From contig NZ_JAVBIK010000001.1 of NCBI RefSeq assembly GCF_032193805.1, positions 2,439,001-2,503,000 on the forward strand: DNA of 64,000 nt, in the 5' to 3' direction. A program made the translations under genes and the position numbers. The DNA comes from Rhodoferax potami. Its GTDB lineage: Bacteria; Pseudomonadota; Gammaproteobacteria; Burkholderiales; Burkholderiaceae_C. Shown here in pieces: positions 56,985-64,000 of the stretch (its first letter is position 1; every line of letters begins with the position of its first letter). The notes below the pieces were generated by a model. The model was not told where the DNA came from, ran no database searches, and was given only the letters and a program-made list of their open reading frames with translations.

Positions 56985-57164
56985 CCATGTCTACACCGGC
57001 CACCAACGTGTTTGTGGTTCACCAACTTCCCCGCCATTGCTGGGGGCTGGTTCGTGTGCTGGTCCATCGAGGGCAGGACCCGCCTTCGTAAAGCGCCACC
57101 GTGTTTGCACTCAGTCGTTGGAAAAAAATCGTCGAAAAATATTGAATCTCAGGAGATGACAAAT
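56985..57164. other. Spacer between ftsA and the flhD-like gene
   Basis: The first half is GC-rich, the second half (from about 57110) is AT-rich like the gene that follows. A weak pair TTGGAA (57118-57123) and TATTGA (57140-57145), 16 bases apart, might be a promoter. A 34-codon frame after ftsA has no supporting features. Confidence 0.35.
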
Positions 57165-57488
57165 ATGAAAGCCCAAATCAAGGCCGAAATTCGCGATGCA
57201 AATATGGCTTATTTGAATATGGCCCAGAGTTTTATCCAGAAGGACCTCCAGTCCGCTGTGAAAATACTGGGTATGTCGCAAGACGCTGCAGAAATTATCA
57301 AAACGTTGTCAGAAAGTCAGAAAACCAGCATTGCCGATAGCGACATTTTGTTGTGCCGCTTCGGTGTCAGCGATGACGTGGTGTGGAAGCTCCTCACCAG
57401 CCATCCGGCTCCCAAGCCGGAGGCCGAGCATGCCAAGCGCCTGCTCGCCGACATCTTGTTGGCAGGCCGTTTGGCCGTCGCTGCTTGA
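57165..57488 (+). CDS. FlhD-family transcriptional regulator, orphan, between ftsA and ftsZ
   Basis: A 107-residue protein with the FlhD pattern from start to end: EIRDANMAYLNMAQSFI at residues 8-24, then D-x-x-SA-x-x-x-LGMS, AEIIKTLSESQ, and SDILLCRFGV with the conserved Cys of FlhD, then LLT and a helical end (ADILLAGRL). E. coli FlhD (119 residues) has the same spacing (INLSYLLLAQ, RLGI, LVCHFRF). FlhD normally acts with FlhC to switch on flagellar genes, but no flhC is in the window. ATG at 57165 follows AGGAG by 9 bases; ATG at 57156 is too close to it. The gene is AT-richer than its neighbours. The family call is firm, the role here is unknown. Confidence 0.85.
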   Translation: MKAQIKAEIRDANMAYLNMAQSFIQKDLQSAVKILGMSQDAAEIIKTLSESQKTSIADSDILLCRFGVSDDVVWKLLTSHPAPKPEAEHAKRLLADILLAGRLAVAA

Positions 57489-57545
57489 GTTCTGCCCGAC
57501 AACCGGTTTCAACCCATTCAATATTGCAATTCAAGGAGTAACAAC

Positions 57546-58787
57546 ATGAGCATCGAAATGATCGAAGAAGAAGCCTTTAACCAAGGCACACAAATCAAAG
57601 TCATTGGCGTAGGCGGTGGCGGTGGCAATGCGGTGGAGCACATGATCTCGACATCGGTGGGAGGTGTGGAATTCATTTGCGCCAATACCGATGCTCAGGC
57701 GCTGAGCCGCAGCTCGGCCCACAAGACCATCCAGCTCGGCGGTACCGGCCTGGGTGCCGGAAGCAAGCCTGACAAAGGCCGTGAAGCGGCGGAACAGGCA
57801 GAGGCCGACATCCGCCAAGCCATCGAAGGCGCGCACATGTTGTTCATCACCGCCGGCATGGGCGGAGGCACCGGTACCGGCGCCGCACCCGTGATTGCCA
57901 AGGTTGCCAAAGAAATGGGCATTTTGACCGTGGGTGTGGTGACCAAGCCCTTCGATTTCGAAGGCGGTCGCCGCATGAGTAACGCCGACACCGGTCTGGC
58001 CGAGCTCGAAGCCAATGTGGATTCCCTGATCGTGGTGCTCAACGAGAAGTTGCTTGAAGTACTCGATGAAGATGTGTCACAGGATGAAGCCTTTGCACAC
58101 GCCAACGACGTGCTGAAGAACGCTGTGGGCGGCATTGCTGAAATCATCAATGTGAAGGGCGAGATCAACGCCGACTTCGAAGACGTGCGCACCGTGATGG
58201 GTGAGCCCGGCAAGGCCATGATGGGAACTGCCACCGCCAGCGGTCCCGATCGCGCCCGGATTGCCGCAGAACAAGCTGTGGCCTGCCCGCTCCTGGAGGG
58301 TGTCGACCTGTCAGGTGCCAAGGGCGTTCTCGTGCTGATTTCCGCCTGCAAGGGTTCATTGAAGCTCAAAGAATCCAAGATGGCGATGGAAACCATCCGC
58401 GCTTGCGCTTCCGCCGATGCTCACGTGATCTACGGCACCGCCAACGACGAAAAGTTGGGCGATGAAATCCGTGTGACCGTTATCGCCACTGGCTTGAGCC
58501 GTCAAGGCGCGCGCCGTACCGCTCCTCCGCTGCAAGTGCTGCGCACTGGTACCGATAACGTGCCTTTCCATGTGCCCACACTGAACACAGTGGCAAGCAC
58601 AGGAAGCGCAAGCCCCGCGATGGGCAGCGTGGGATCGTCGGTGAGCCAGCCTGACTACGGCAGCATGTCCACGCCCAGCGTGTGGCGTACGAACCGCACC
58701 CAAGCAGCGGCCAAGGTCGATGCGCTCTCGAGCGGCGGCATGGACGACTACGAAATCCCCGCGTTCTTGCGCAAGCAGGCGGATTGA
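57546..58787 (+). CDS. ftsZ: Cell division GTPase FtsZ
   Basis: The tubulin-like protein (413 residues) that forms the division ring. GVGGGGGNAVEHMI and the tubulin signature GGGTGTGAAP bind GTP; the T7 loop region NADFEDVRTVMG completes the site. A variable linker of about 60 residues leads to the C-terminal peptide DDYEIPAFLRKQ that binds FtsA and other partners. An AAGGAG site lies 8 bases before the ATG. The flhD-like gene ends 57 bases upstream. Confidence 0.98.
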   Translation: MSIEMIEEEAFNQGTQIKVIGVGGGGGNAVEHMISTSVGGVEFICANTDAQALSRSSAHKTIQLGGTGLGAGSKPDKGREAAEQAEADIRQAIEGAHMLFITAGMGGGTGTGAAPVIAKVAKEMGILTVGVVTKPFDFEGGRRMSNADTGLAELEANVDSLIVVLNEKLLEVLDEDVSQDEAFAHANDVLKNAVGGIAEIINVKGEINADFEDVRTVMGEPGKAMMGTATASGPDRARIAAEQAVACPLLEGVDLSGAKGVLVLISACKGSLKLKESKMAMETIRACASADAHVIYGTANDEKLGDEIRVTVIATGLSRQGARRTAPPLQVLRTGTDNVPFHVPTLNTVASTGSASPAMGSVGSSVSQPDYGSMSTPSVWRTNRTQAAAKVDALSSGGMDDYEIPAFLRKQAD

Positions 58788-58926
58788 CCGAGTACACCCC
58801 CCGGCTTGCCCACTGCGTGTGGCCGCTTTCCCCCTTGCAGGGGGCAACACCATTGGGCCAGGCTGAGCCGGACCCACGGTGTTTCTGGCCAAAGGCATCC
58901 GCTCCGGAGGCGTATTGCGCTACTTT
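58788..58926. other. Spacer between ftsZ and lpxC
   Basis: GC-rich; holds a small CCCCCT-TGC-AGGGGG hairpin (58830-58844) that may be a weak terminator, without a T run. No gene seen. Confidence 0.4.
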
Positions 58927-58932
58927 TACAAT
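58927..58932 (+). promoter_or_regulatory. Likely -10 box of lpxC
   Basis: TACAAT lies 6 bases before the lpxC start codon; no good -35 box is seen. If used, the transcript would begin at or next to the GTG start codon. Confidence 0.4.
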
Positions 58933-58938
58933 AGACCT

Positions 58939-59862
58939 GTGCTGAAACAACGAACTCTCAAATCCCTGACCCGCGCCGTTGGCGTGGGCCTGCATAGCGG
59001 CCAGCGTGTTGAGATCACGTTGCGCCCGGCGGCGCCGGATACAGGGATCGTGTTCCGGCGGGTCGACTTGGCCAATGCTCCGGATATCGTGGTGTCGGCC
59101 GAGTCGGTGACAGACACCCGCTTGGCCTCCACGCTGTCCTGCGGGAATGCCAAGGTCCACACAGTGGAACACTTGATGTCCGCCTGCGCCGGTTTGGGCG
59201 TCGACAACTTGTTTGTGGACATCACGGCTGAAGAGGTGCCAATTCTGGATGGTTCCGCCGCCTCGTTCGTGTTTCTGTTGCAAAGCGCAGGCATTGAGTT
59301 GCAAAACGCGCCGCGTCGGTTTATCCGCCTGATCAAGCCGGTGGAAGTGCGGGAAGGCGAAGGCGCCAACGAAAAATGGGCCCGTCTCGACCCGTACCAC
59401 GGCTACAAACTCAGCTTCGAGATTGATTTCAACCATCCTGCCGTGGACTCCACCGGTCAAAAAGTCGAGTTCGATTTGAGTACCGACAGCTATTCCCGTG
59501 ACATTGCGCGTGCCCGTACATTCGGCTTCACCAAAGACGTCGAGATGATGCGTGCCAATGGCTTGGCCTTGGGTGGCGGGTTGGACAATGCCATTGTGAT
59601 GGACGACTACAAGGTCCTGAATGCCGATGGCTTGCGCTACGACGACGAGTTCGTGAAACACAAGATTCTGGATGCCATCGGCGACTTGTATATCGTCGGC
59701 AAGCCCCTGCTGGCCGCCTACAGTGCCCGCCGGTCAGGTCACGCCATGAACAACAAACTGTTGCGAGAGCTTCAAGCCCACCCCGAGGCCTGGGAAGTGG
59801 TGACCTTTGAAGACGTCAAGCAGGCACCACAGGGCTTCGCCCAGCCAGTTCGGGCCTGGTAA
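58939..59862 (+). CDS. lpxC: UDP-3-O-acyl-GlcNAc deacetylase LpxC
   Basis: The committed zinc deacetylase of lipid A synthesis (307 residues). Start GTG at 58939 gives the typical [20 protein letters not shown]; zinc ligands are the His in [10 protein letters not shown] and the [10 protein letters not shown] region, and LDGSAASF and GHAMNN are conserved. An upstream extension of the frame (from 58879) lacks family similarity. There is no Shine-Dalgarno site before the GTG. Confidence 0.95.
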   Translation: MLKQRTLKSLTRAVGVGLHSGQRVEITLRPAAPDTGIVFRRVDLANAPDIVVSAESVTDTRLASTLSCGNAKVHTVEHLMSACAGLGVDNLFVDITAEEVPILDGSAASFVFLLQSAGIELQNAPRRFIRLIKPVEVREGEGANEKWARLDPYHGYKLSFEIDFNHPAVDSTGQKVEFDLSTDSYSRDIARARTFGFTKDVEMMRANGLALGGGLDNAIVMDDYKVLNADGLRYDDEFVKHKILDAIGDLYIVGKPLLAAYSARRSGHAMNNKLLRELQAHPEAWEVVTFEDVKQAPQGFAQPVRAW

Positions 59863-59884
59863 CGGCCGCTTATCCGGCGGGTGC

Positions 59885-59912
59885 TTGTCACGGTGCTGCC
59901 GCTGTTGATAAT
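59885..59912 (+). promoter_or_regulatory. Putative sigma-70 promoter of the rod-like gene
   Basis: TTGTCA (59885-59890) and GATAAT (59907-59912) are 16 bases apart, each one base from consensus, 46 bases before the ATG at 59958. Confidence 0.5.
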
Positions 59913-59957
59913 GGAAGGGTCTGCGATGTGCAGACGGTACCGTAGGGCGCACCTTCC

Positions 59958-60257
59958 ATGAACTCCATTTCCTCAATTGCTGTTTCCGGAATGAACGCGG
60001 CGCAAACCCGCCTAGGAGCCAGCGCCAATAACGTGGCCAATCTGGCGACTGAAGGGTTTAAGCGCCAGGACACGGTGCAAACCGCCCAAGCCGGAGGCGG
60101 GGTCAGCACGTCGGTGCGCGAATCCTCGCAGGTAGGCAATGCCCTGGAGCAAGACGTGGTTAGCCAGTTGCAGGCGAAAAACAGCTTCATCGCCAATTTG
60201 GCGGTTTTCAAAACCGCCGACAAAATGACCGGCGCCTTGTTGGATACCCGGGCCTGA
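59958..60257 (+). CDS. Small flagellar rod/hook-like protein
   Basis: A 99-residue protein that joins the two ends of flagellar axial proteins. Residues 8-35 (AVSGMNAAQTRLGASANNVANLATEGFKR) match the N-terminal D0 signature of FlgB/FlgC/FlgG, and residues about 62-95 (LEQDVVSQLQAKNSFIANLAVFKTADKMTGALLD) resemble the C-terminal helix of FlgC/FlgG. The middle domain of normal rod proteins (130-260 residues) is missing. It stands alone with its own promoter and no other flagellar genes in the window, apart from the FlhD-like gene 2.5 kb away. Confidence 0.75.
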   Translation: MNSISSIAVSGMNAAQTRLGASANNVANLATEGFKRQDTVQTAQAGGGVSTSVRESSQVGNALEQDVVSQLQAKNSFIANLAVFKTADKMTGALLDTRA

Positions 60258-60275
60258 CCAAGCCCAGACCTTGAA

Positions 60276-61013
60276 TCAGGGTTGGGTGTAACGGCGCACC
60301 AAGGCGTCTACCCGACCTTGGCGCTTCAATTTGTCGATGGCAGCCTGCAAACGGCCCACGACGTCGGGATTCGATTTGAGATTGAACGCGTAGAAATATG
60401 CGCCTTCGTCTGCAAGATTGCTGTGCTTGACCACCGTGCTTGCGTCGAGGCTGCTGCTGCGCAGTGCCCAAGCCATCGCGACCTCGGTATCCACCATCGC
60501 ATCGACCATGCCAGACAGCAGCAGCCGCAGGATGCTGGCGTTAGAGCTGTCTTCCAGCATGGAGGCGGGCGCCACCCCGGCATTCAGCAGGTCCTGGTAA
60601 GCCGCCTCGCCTCGCACAACCCCGAAGCGCAGCTTATTCAACTCGCGTGTGCCGGCTGCATCTGCAGGGTGGGGTCGAGCAAACACCCAGGTGCTACGCG
60701 ACAGAATAGGCCCCACCCACAAGAAGTGGTCTTCGCGCTCGGGCTTGCGGGCGGTGGTGAACAGCACCGTGTCCGGTGTATTGCGGACAATTTTGTAGCC
60801 CCGCGCCCACGGCACCATTTCCACTTTGCAGTTCACGCGCGCGGTCTTGCAGGCCTCCCGCAGTAAGTCTGTGGCGATGCCTTTGACATCCCGGCCGTCT
60901 TGAAAGTTGTAGGGCGCCCACTCTTCGGTATAAGCGGTGAGTGTTTGTGCGCCGGCCGTCGTTGCTGCACACAAGGCCAAAAGGATTCCAACGTAAATTT
61001 TGATGGCGTGCAT
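60276..61013 (-). CDS. Periplasmic amino-acid-type binding protein (SBP_bac_3-like), orphan
   Basis: A 245-residue exported protein with a signal peptide (MHAIKIYVGILLALCAATTAGAQ) starting at the ATG at 61013. The mature part has TAYTEEWAPYNFQDG, GIATDLLREAC, VPWARGYKIV and the late AMAWALR segment, all typical of the short family 3 proteins in Betaproteobacteria. It is related in kind to the orphan at 494-1228. No transporter genes adjoin it; it follows ruvC by 13 bases. Confidence 0.82.
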   Translation of the reverse strand: MHAIKIYVGILLALCAATTAGAQTLTAYTEEWAPYNFQDGRDVKGIATDLLREACKTARVNCKVEMVPWARGYKIVRNTPDTVLFTTARKPEREDHFLWVGPILSRSTWVFARPHPADAAGTRELNKLRFGVVRGEAAYQDLLNAGVAPASMLEDSSNASILRLLLSGMVDAMVDTEVAMAWALRSSSLDASTVVKHSNLADEGAYFYAFNLKSNPDVVGRLQAAIDKLKRQGRVDALVRRYTQP

Positions 61014-61026
61014 TTCGAAACCGCAT

Positions 61027-61575
61027 TCATTGGCTACGGCCGTCGCGATAACGGATTTTCCCGTTACCACCCACACCATTGCTCCCGGCCAGCATGGCCA
61101 TGGACTTGCCTGCATGGGCATGGGTGATCGCCAGGCCCAAGGCGTCGGCCGCATCGGGGCCGGGCAAACCGGGCAGGTGCAGCAGGCGTTTCACCATCTC
61201 TTGCACCTGGTCTTTGTGAGCGCGGCCGTGGCCTGCGACTGCCTGTTTCATTTGAAGCGCGGTGTACTCCGCCACCGGCAGGTTGGCGCACACCAGTGCT
61301 GTGACCAGTGCTCCGCGGGCCTGGCCAAGTAGTAGGGTGGACTGCGGGTTCACGTTCACAAACACAATTTCTACCGAGGCGCAGGTGGGCTGATAGCGCG
61401 CCACCACTTCGCCAATGCCGTCAAACAGCACTTTGAGCCGCGCTGGCAAGGCCCGGGTATCGAGGTGCTCGGTGCGGATCGTGCCACTGGCCACATAGCG
61501 CACATCCGCGCCCACGACGTCCACCAAGCCGAAGCCGGTAGTGCGCAAGCCGGGGTCAATACCAAGAATTCGCAT
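61027..61575 (-). CDS. ruvC: Holliday junction endonuclease RuvC
   Basis: Cleaves recombination junctions after branch migration by RuvAB. The 182-residue protein has the catalytic Asp in [13 protein letters not shown], the Glu in [14 protein letters not shown], and the late Asp pair region [16 protein letters not shown]. The C-terminal tail ([13 protein letters not shown]) is longer than usual. The ATG at 61575 is directly next to a dispersed repeat, which supplies its 5' leader. Confidence 0.95.
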   Translation of the reverse strand: MRILGIDPGLRTTGFGLVDVVGADVRYVASGTIRTEHLDTRALPARLKVLFDGIGEVVARYQPTCASVEIVFVNVNPQSTLLLGQARGALVTALVCANLPVAEYTALQMKQAVAGHGRAHKDQVQEMVKRLLHLPGLPGPDAADALGLAITHAHAGKSMAMLAGSNGVGGNGKIRYRDGRSQ

Positions 61576-61622
61576 GCTATAAATTCAGGAGCTGCTCGCG
61601 CAACATCTACGGGCGCTACAGG
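61576..61622 (+). repeat. Dispersed repeat copy 10 (between CdsA-family gene and ruvC)
   Basis: The most complete copy: GCTATAAATTCAG-GAGCTGCTCGCGC, spacer AACATCTAC, then GGGCGCTA-CAGG. It starts at the base next to the ruvC start codon and contains the stop codon (TAG) of the upstream CdsA-family gene. Confidence 0.85.
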
Positions 61623-62605
61623 TCAAAATACCACCGAGCGGAGTGAAAAAACACCGGGGCCGCAAAGCACAGGGCGTCCACCCGGTCCAGCAAGCCGCCG
61701 GCACCGGTGACTGCGCGCATATTGCCCCCCCAGCTCGGGATACCCCGGTCGCGCTTGAGCGCTTTCATGACAAAGTGGCCCATGGTGCCTGCGACGCAGG
61801 CGATAAAGGAAAACGCAAACGCGGTACCCGGCACCCAAGGGGTGATACCGGCGAGCAATGCGCCGAACAGGCTGGCCGAAAACACGCCGATCCACCAGCT
61901 CGGCCAATTGAAGCTCATGCTGATGGCAGGGGCTGCCGGTGGCAACTTGAGTTTGCGGGACACCAAGTGTTGCACTGCCATGCAGAATTGCACCACCAGC
62001 ACCAAGAAGAACACCATGAACGCGTTCCGGTGGTCGTAGCCCGGAAACTTCAGCATCAGGAGCGCGGGTACGTGGCTCATACCGTAGATGCACACCATGA
62101 TGCCCCACTGCAGCTTGGCATTGCGCTCCAGAAAACGCTGCGGGTCATTGGCCAGCGCGCTCGCTATCGGCAGGGCCAGAAAAACATACACCGGGATGAA
62201 CACCGCAAACATGTCGAAGTGCTCGGTCGCAACCAGCCAGTACTGCAAGGGCAGCACCACGAAAAATGCCAACACCAGGCTGCGGTGATCGCCCAGCCGG
62301 GTGGGCGACAGGGTCATGAATTCACGCAACGCAAAGAATGAAAGGCCGCCAAACAAGCTCAGGGCGACCAAGGGGCCGCTCAGCCACCCCACCCAAAACA
62401 CAAACACCATCAGCCAACTGGTGCGGATGATGCCGTCCAGGTTCTTCAGCTCTGCACGCTTGCGGTCGCCGGTTTCATCGTCGCCGTGCTCCCGCAAGGA
62501 CATCAGAAACGCCACGATGCTGGAGAGCAGCAACAGGCCAAACACAATAATGAACAACGCACCCACTTGCTGGGTCGGGCCTAGATTTTTCAGGTAGTGG
62601 TACAT
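61616..62605 (-). CDS. Phosphatidate cytidylyltransferase family protein (CdsA-like)
   Basis: An inner-membrane protein of 329 residues with about eight helices that would make CDP-diacylglycerol. The C-terminal signature GAGGLLDRVDALCFAAPVFF corresponds to the S-x-x-K-R...D-R-x-D-S block of CdsA in slightly altered form; the metal-binding Asp residues are kept. It is paired with a PlsC-type acyltransferase (9 bases apart), an arrangement seen in many Proteobacteria and named YnbB-like; it may be a second cdsA. Confidence 0.82.
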   Translation of the reverse strand: MYHYLKNLGPTQQVGALFIIVFGLLLLSSIVAFLMSLREHGDDETGDRKRAELKNLDGIIRTSWLMVFVFWVGWLSGPLVALSLFGGLSFFALREFMTLSPTRLGDHRSLVLAFFVVLPLQYWLVATEHFDMFAVFIPVYVFLALPIASALANDPQRFLERNAKLQWGIMVCIYGMSHVPALLMLKFPGYDHRNAFMVFFLVLVVQFCMAVQHLVSRKLKLPPAAPAISMSFNWPSWWIGVFSASLFGALLAGITPWVPGTAFAFSFIACVAGTMGHFVMKALKRDRGIPSWGGNMRAVTGAGGLLDRVDALCFAAPVFFHSARWYFDL

Positions 62606-62614
62606 GGACTTGCC

Positions 62615-63226
62615 TTACACGTCCCGCAGGGCCACTACGGCGTTGCGCGCCCGGTCCAGAAACGTCCGGCGCTCTTCGCCATCAGCCACTTGCATGGGGG
62701 CGCCGAAGGTCACAGAGCACAGCACCGGTACCGGCACCACTTCGCCCTTGGGGAGTACGTGCTGCACATTGTTGATCCAGGCGGGCACCAGCACCACGTT
62801 AGGAAAGCGGGTAGCCAGGTTGTAGAGGCCGGCCTTGAACGCCTGTGGCTCACCGGTGTGCCCGCGTGTGCCTTCGGGGAACAGGATGATCGAGTCACCA
62901 TTGGCCAGCGCTTCGATCAGCGGCTCCAGCGGGTCTTCGTCAGAAGTGCGGTCACGCGAAACGTAGATCACATGGAACACCTCGGTCGTGAGCCATTGCC
63001 TGAAGGGCGACTTGGTCCAGTAGTCTTTGGCGGCAATGGCGCGGGTGATGTGCCGCAATTCCTTGGGCAAGGCTGCCCAGATCATCACCAGATCGGCGTG
63101 GCTCTGGTGGTTGGCAAAGTAGATCCGCTGTTCTGCTTTGGGCGGGCAGCCGTGCCAGCGTGCTTGCGCACCGGTGAGAAAGCGGATCAGGCCCAACAGA
63201 AAGTAACTCATCAACTTGGCAAGCAT
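62615..63226 (-). CDS. 1-acyl-glycerol-3-phosphate acyltransferase family protein (PlsC-like)
   Basis: A 203-residue acyltransferase. The catalytic H-x4-D motif is NHQSHADL near residue 39, and the substrate motif is FPEGTRGHTGEP near residue 117. The N-terminal helix is a membrane anchor. I start it at the ATG at 63226 (MLAKLMSYFLLGLIRFL); the frame further upstream runs into repeat-rich DNA. Makes phosphatidate for the next enzyme, encoded 9 bases on. Confidence 0.88.
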   Translation of the reverse strand: MLAKLMSYFLLGLIRFLTGAQARWHGCPPKAEQRIYFANHQSHADLVMIWAALPKELRHITRAIAAKDYWTKSPFRQWLTTEVFHVIYVSRDRTSDEDPLEPLIEALANGDSIILFPEGTRGHTGEPQAFKAGLYNLATRFPNVVLVPAWINNVQHVLPKGEVVPVPVLCSVTFGAPMQVADGEERRTFLDRARNAVVALRDV

Positions 63227-63574
63227 GGCGGGGATGATACAGAGCGGATGTGTCTGCTTTGGGGCTTTGTGTCGCTCTAGTGGCGCTCGCCTTCTTGTGG
63301 GGGCTGGAAGCGGTGGGCGGCGTGTTCTGCACCGTTCGTGTCCCCCGCGCTGCGCGCTCCTCCTTGACCTCACTATGCAGAGCACCCCGCCCACCGCTTC
63401 CGATGGTGTGGTCAAGTCAATGAATGTTGGGAAGCATTTCCTTCCAGCCGCGGAGCAGGCGTGAGTCCCAAAGCGAGGTCAAGGAGGAGGCCGAAGGCCG
63501 GGGGACACGAGCGGCGGGGCTCATGCCTGCTCCGCTGCGGGCAAGTGCAACAGCACCTCAAGCCAAAAACAAAC
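63227..63574. other. Non-coding region with inverted repeats upstream of the PlsC-like gene
   Basis: 348 bases without a credible gene. It holds two long inverted-repeat arms (63333-63374 and 63472-63514) plus further internal palindromes such as CGGAGCAGGCGTGAG with CTCATGCCTGCTCCG. It must also hold the end of mtgA and the promoter of the acyltransferase operon. Confidence 0.6.
63333..63514. repeat. Inverted repeat pair with GTGTCCCCCG arms
   Basis: The left arm (63333-63374) reads CGTTCGTGTCCCCCG, a variable part, then CTCCTCCTTGACCTCACT; the right arm (63472-63514) is its reverse complement with few differences. They are 97 bases apart and could fold into one long hairpin. Confidence 0.7.
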
Positions 63575-64000
63575 TCAGGGCAGCTGCGCGTCCGCCATCC
63601 GCGCCACAATGGTGCCAGCGCGGCTGTTCAGGTAGCCCGAGTTAGGCGTCTTTTCAAAAAACTTGGGCCGCGGCAACATCACTGCCAAACGGGCTGCTTC
63701 GTAGGCGCTGAGCTTGCTGGCGGGTTTGCGGAAATAGTGTTGAGCTGCGGCCTCCGCGCCGAACACACCTTCGCCCCATTCCACGCTATTGAGGTAAATC
63801 TCCAGAATGCGTTGCTTGCTCAGCAGCTGCTCCAGTAGCAAGGTCAGCACAAACTCCTGGCCCTTGCGCAGCAAGGTCCGTTCGCCCGACAAAAACAGGT
63901 TCTTGGCCAATTGCTGCGTAATGGTGGAGCCGCCCACAATCTTCGGGGGCTTGGTGCTGGCCTTGCCTTGGCTGAGGCGCTGCTCGGCGCGCTGCTCTGC
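63575..64000 (-). CDS. mtgA: Monofunctional peptidoglycan glycosyltransferase, 5' part outside window
   Basis: A GT51 enzyme polymerising lipid II. The frame is open from the window edge, so the N terminus is missing. Visible parts are [21 protein letters not shown] (the conserved catalytic-domain motif GGSTITQQ), [44 protein letters not shown] and the C-terminal MLPRPKFF. The absence of a transpeptidase domain after it fits MtgA. Confidence 0.9.
   Translation of the reverse strand, partial: AEQRAEQRLSQGKASTKPPKIVGGSTITQQLAKNLFLSGERTLLRKGQEFVLTLLLEQLLSKQRILEIYLNSVEWGEGVFGAEAAAQHYFRKPASKLSAYEAARLAVMLPRPKFFEKTPNSGYLNSRAGTIVARMADAQLP

Noticed and set aside
56987-57091. A 34-codon frame just after ftsA
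   Set aside because: No ribosome site, no recognisable sequence, and it lies in the spacer before the flhD-like gene.
1-64000. CRISPR arrays, complete insertion sequences, prophage genes
   Set aside because: No regularly spaced direct repeats with unique spacers, and no transposase, integrase (other than XerC) or phage structural genes were seen on either strand.

Overview
The window is high-GC, densely packed DNA. Its gene order and protein sequences point to a betaproteobacterium of the order Burkholderiales, most likely a Comamonadaceae member near Rhodoferax or Polaromonas. Supporting signs are the hslVU-mraZ-dcw order, a DksA without the four zinc cysteines, a TctC/Bug-type binding protein, DUF3025 and DUF484 neighbours, and a short dispersed repeat found inside many genes. 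The genus is an inference; no 16S gene is present.

Left third (1-27.4 kb), metabolism and transport. A partial hotdog thioesterase and an orphan binding protein come first. They are followed on the minus strand by a complete livHMGF operon that also carries an acyl-CoA synthetase and a livK-type binding protein. Next come a YciA-type thioesterase, an Atm1-like ABC exporter, a porin remnant, a GntR/FadR regulator beside a truncated enolase-superfamily gene, a LysR regulator, a glutamate-type binding protein, pyrC with a DUF3025 gene, a TctC-type binding protein, htpX, a LysE exporter, a FAD oxidoreductase, an ethanolamine cluster (AraC regulator, permease, eutB, eutC) and cysK.

Middle (27.4-40.6 kb), housekeeping. 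It holds rnpB, a two-CBS protein, a 23S rRNA pseudouridine synthase broken by a one-base frameshift, an MBL hydrolase, dapF-DUF484-xerC, tRNA-Gly(GCC), rlmI, a histidine-rich CobW GTPase, a long-tailed dksA, a two-STAS-like protein and hslVU.

Right third (40.8-60 kb), the complete division and cell wall cluster: mraZ-rsmH-ftsL-ftsI-murE-murF-mraY-murD-ftsW-murG-murC-ddlB-ftsQ-ftsA-[flhD-like]-ftsZ-lpxC. From ftsL to ftsQ nearly all genes overlap by 1-4 bases, which suggests translational coupling. The coupling stops at ftsA, and an FlhD-family gene sits between ftsA and ftsZ. A 99-residue flagellar rod-like protein follows lpxC. The window ends with a minus-strand group: an orphan binding protein, ruvC, a CdsA family gene, a PlsC family gene and a partial mtgA.

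The strongest unusual signals are three. The first is the orphan FlhD-like gene between ftsA and ftsZ, with a rod-like mini-protein nearby. The second is a 43-47 base dispersed repeat with at least eleven gap-free alignable copies, eight of them inside conserved genes (reading frame kept) and two more forming gene boundaries. The third is a set of unusual extensions on DksA (about 174 residues) and MurD (about 120 residues). All calls come from reading the sequence; no database search was run.
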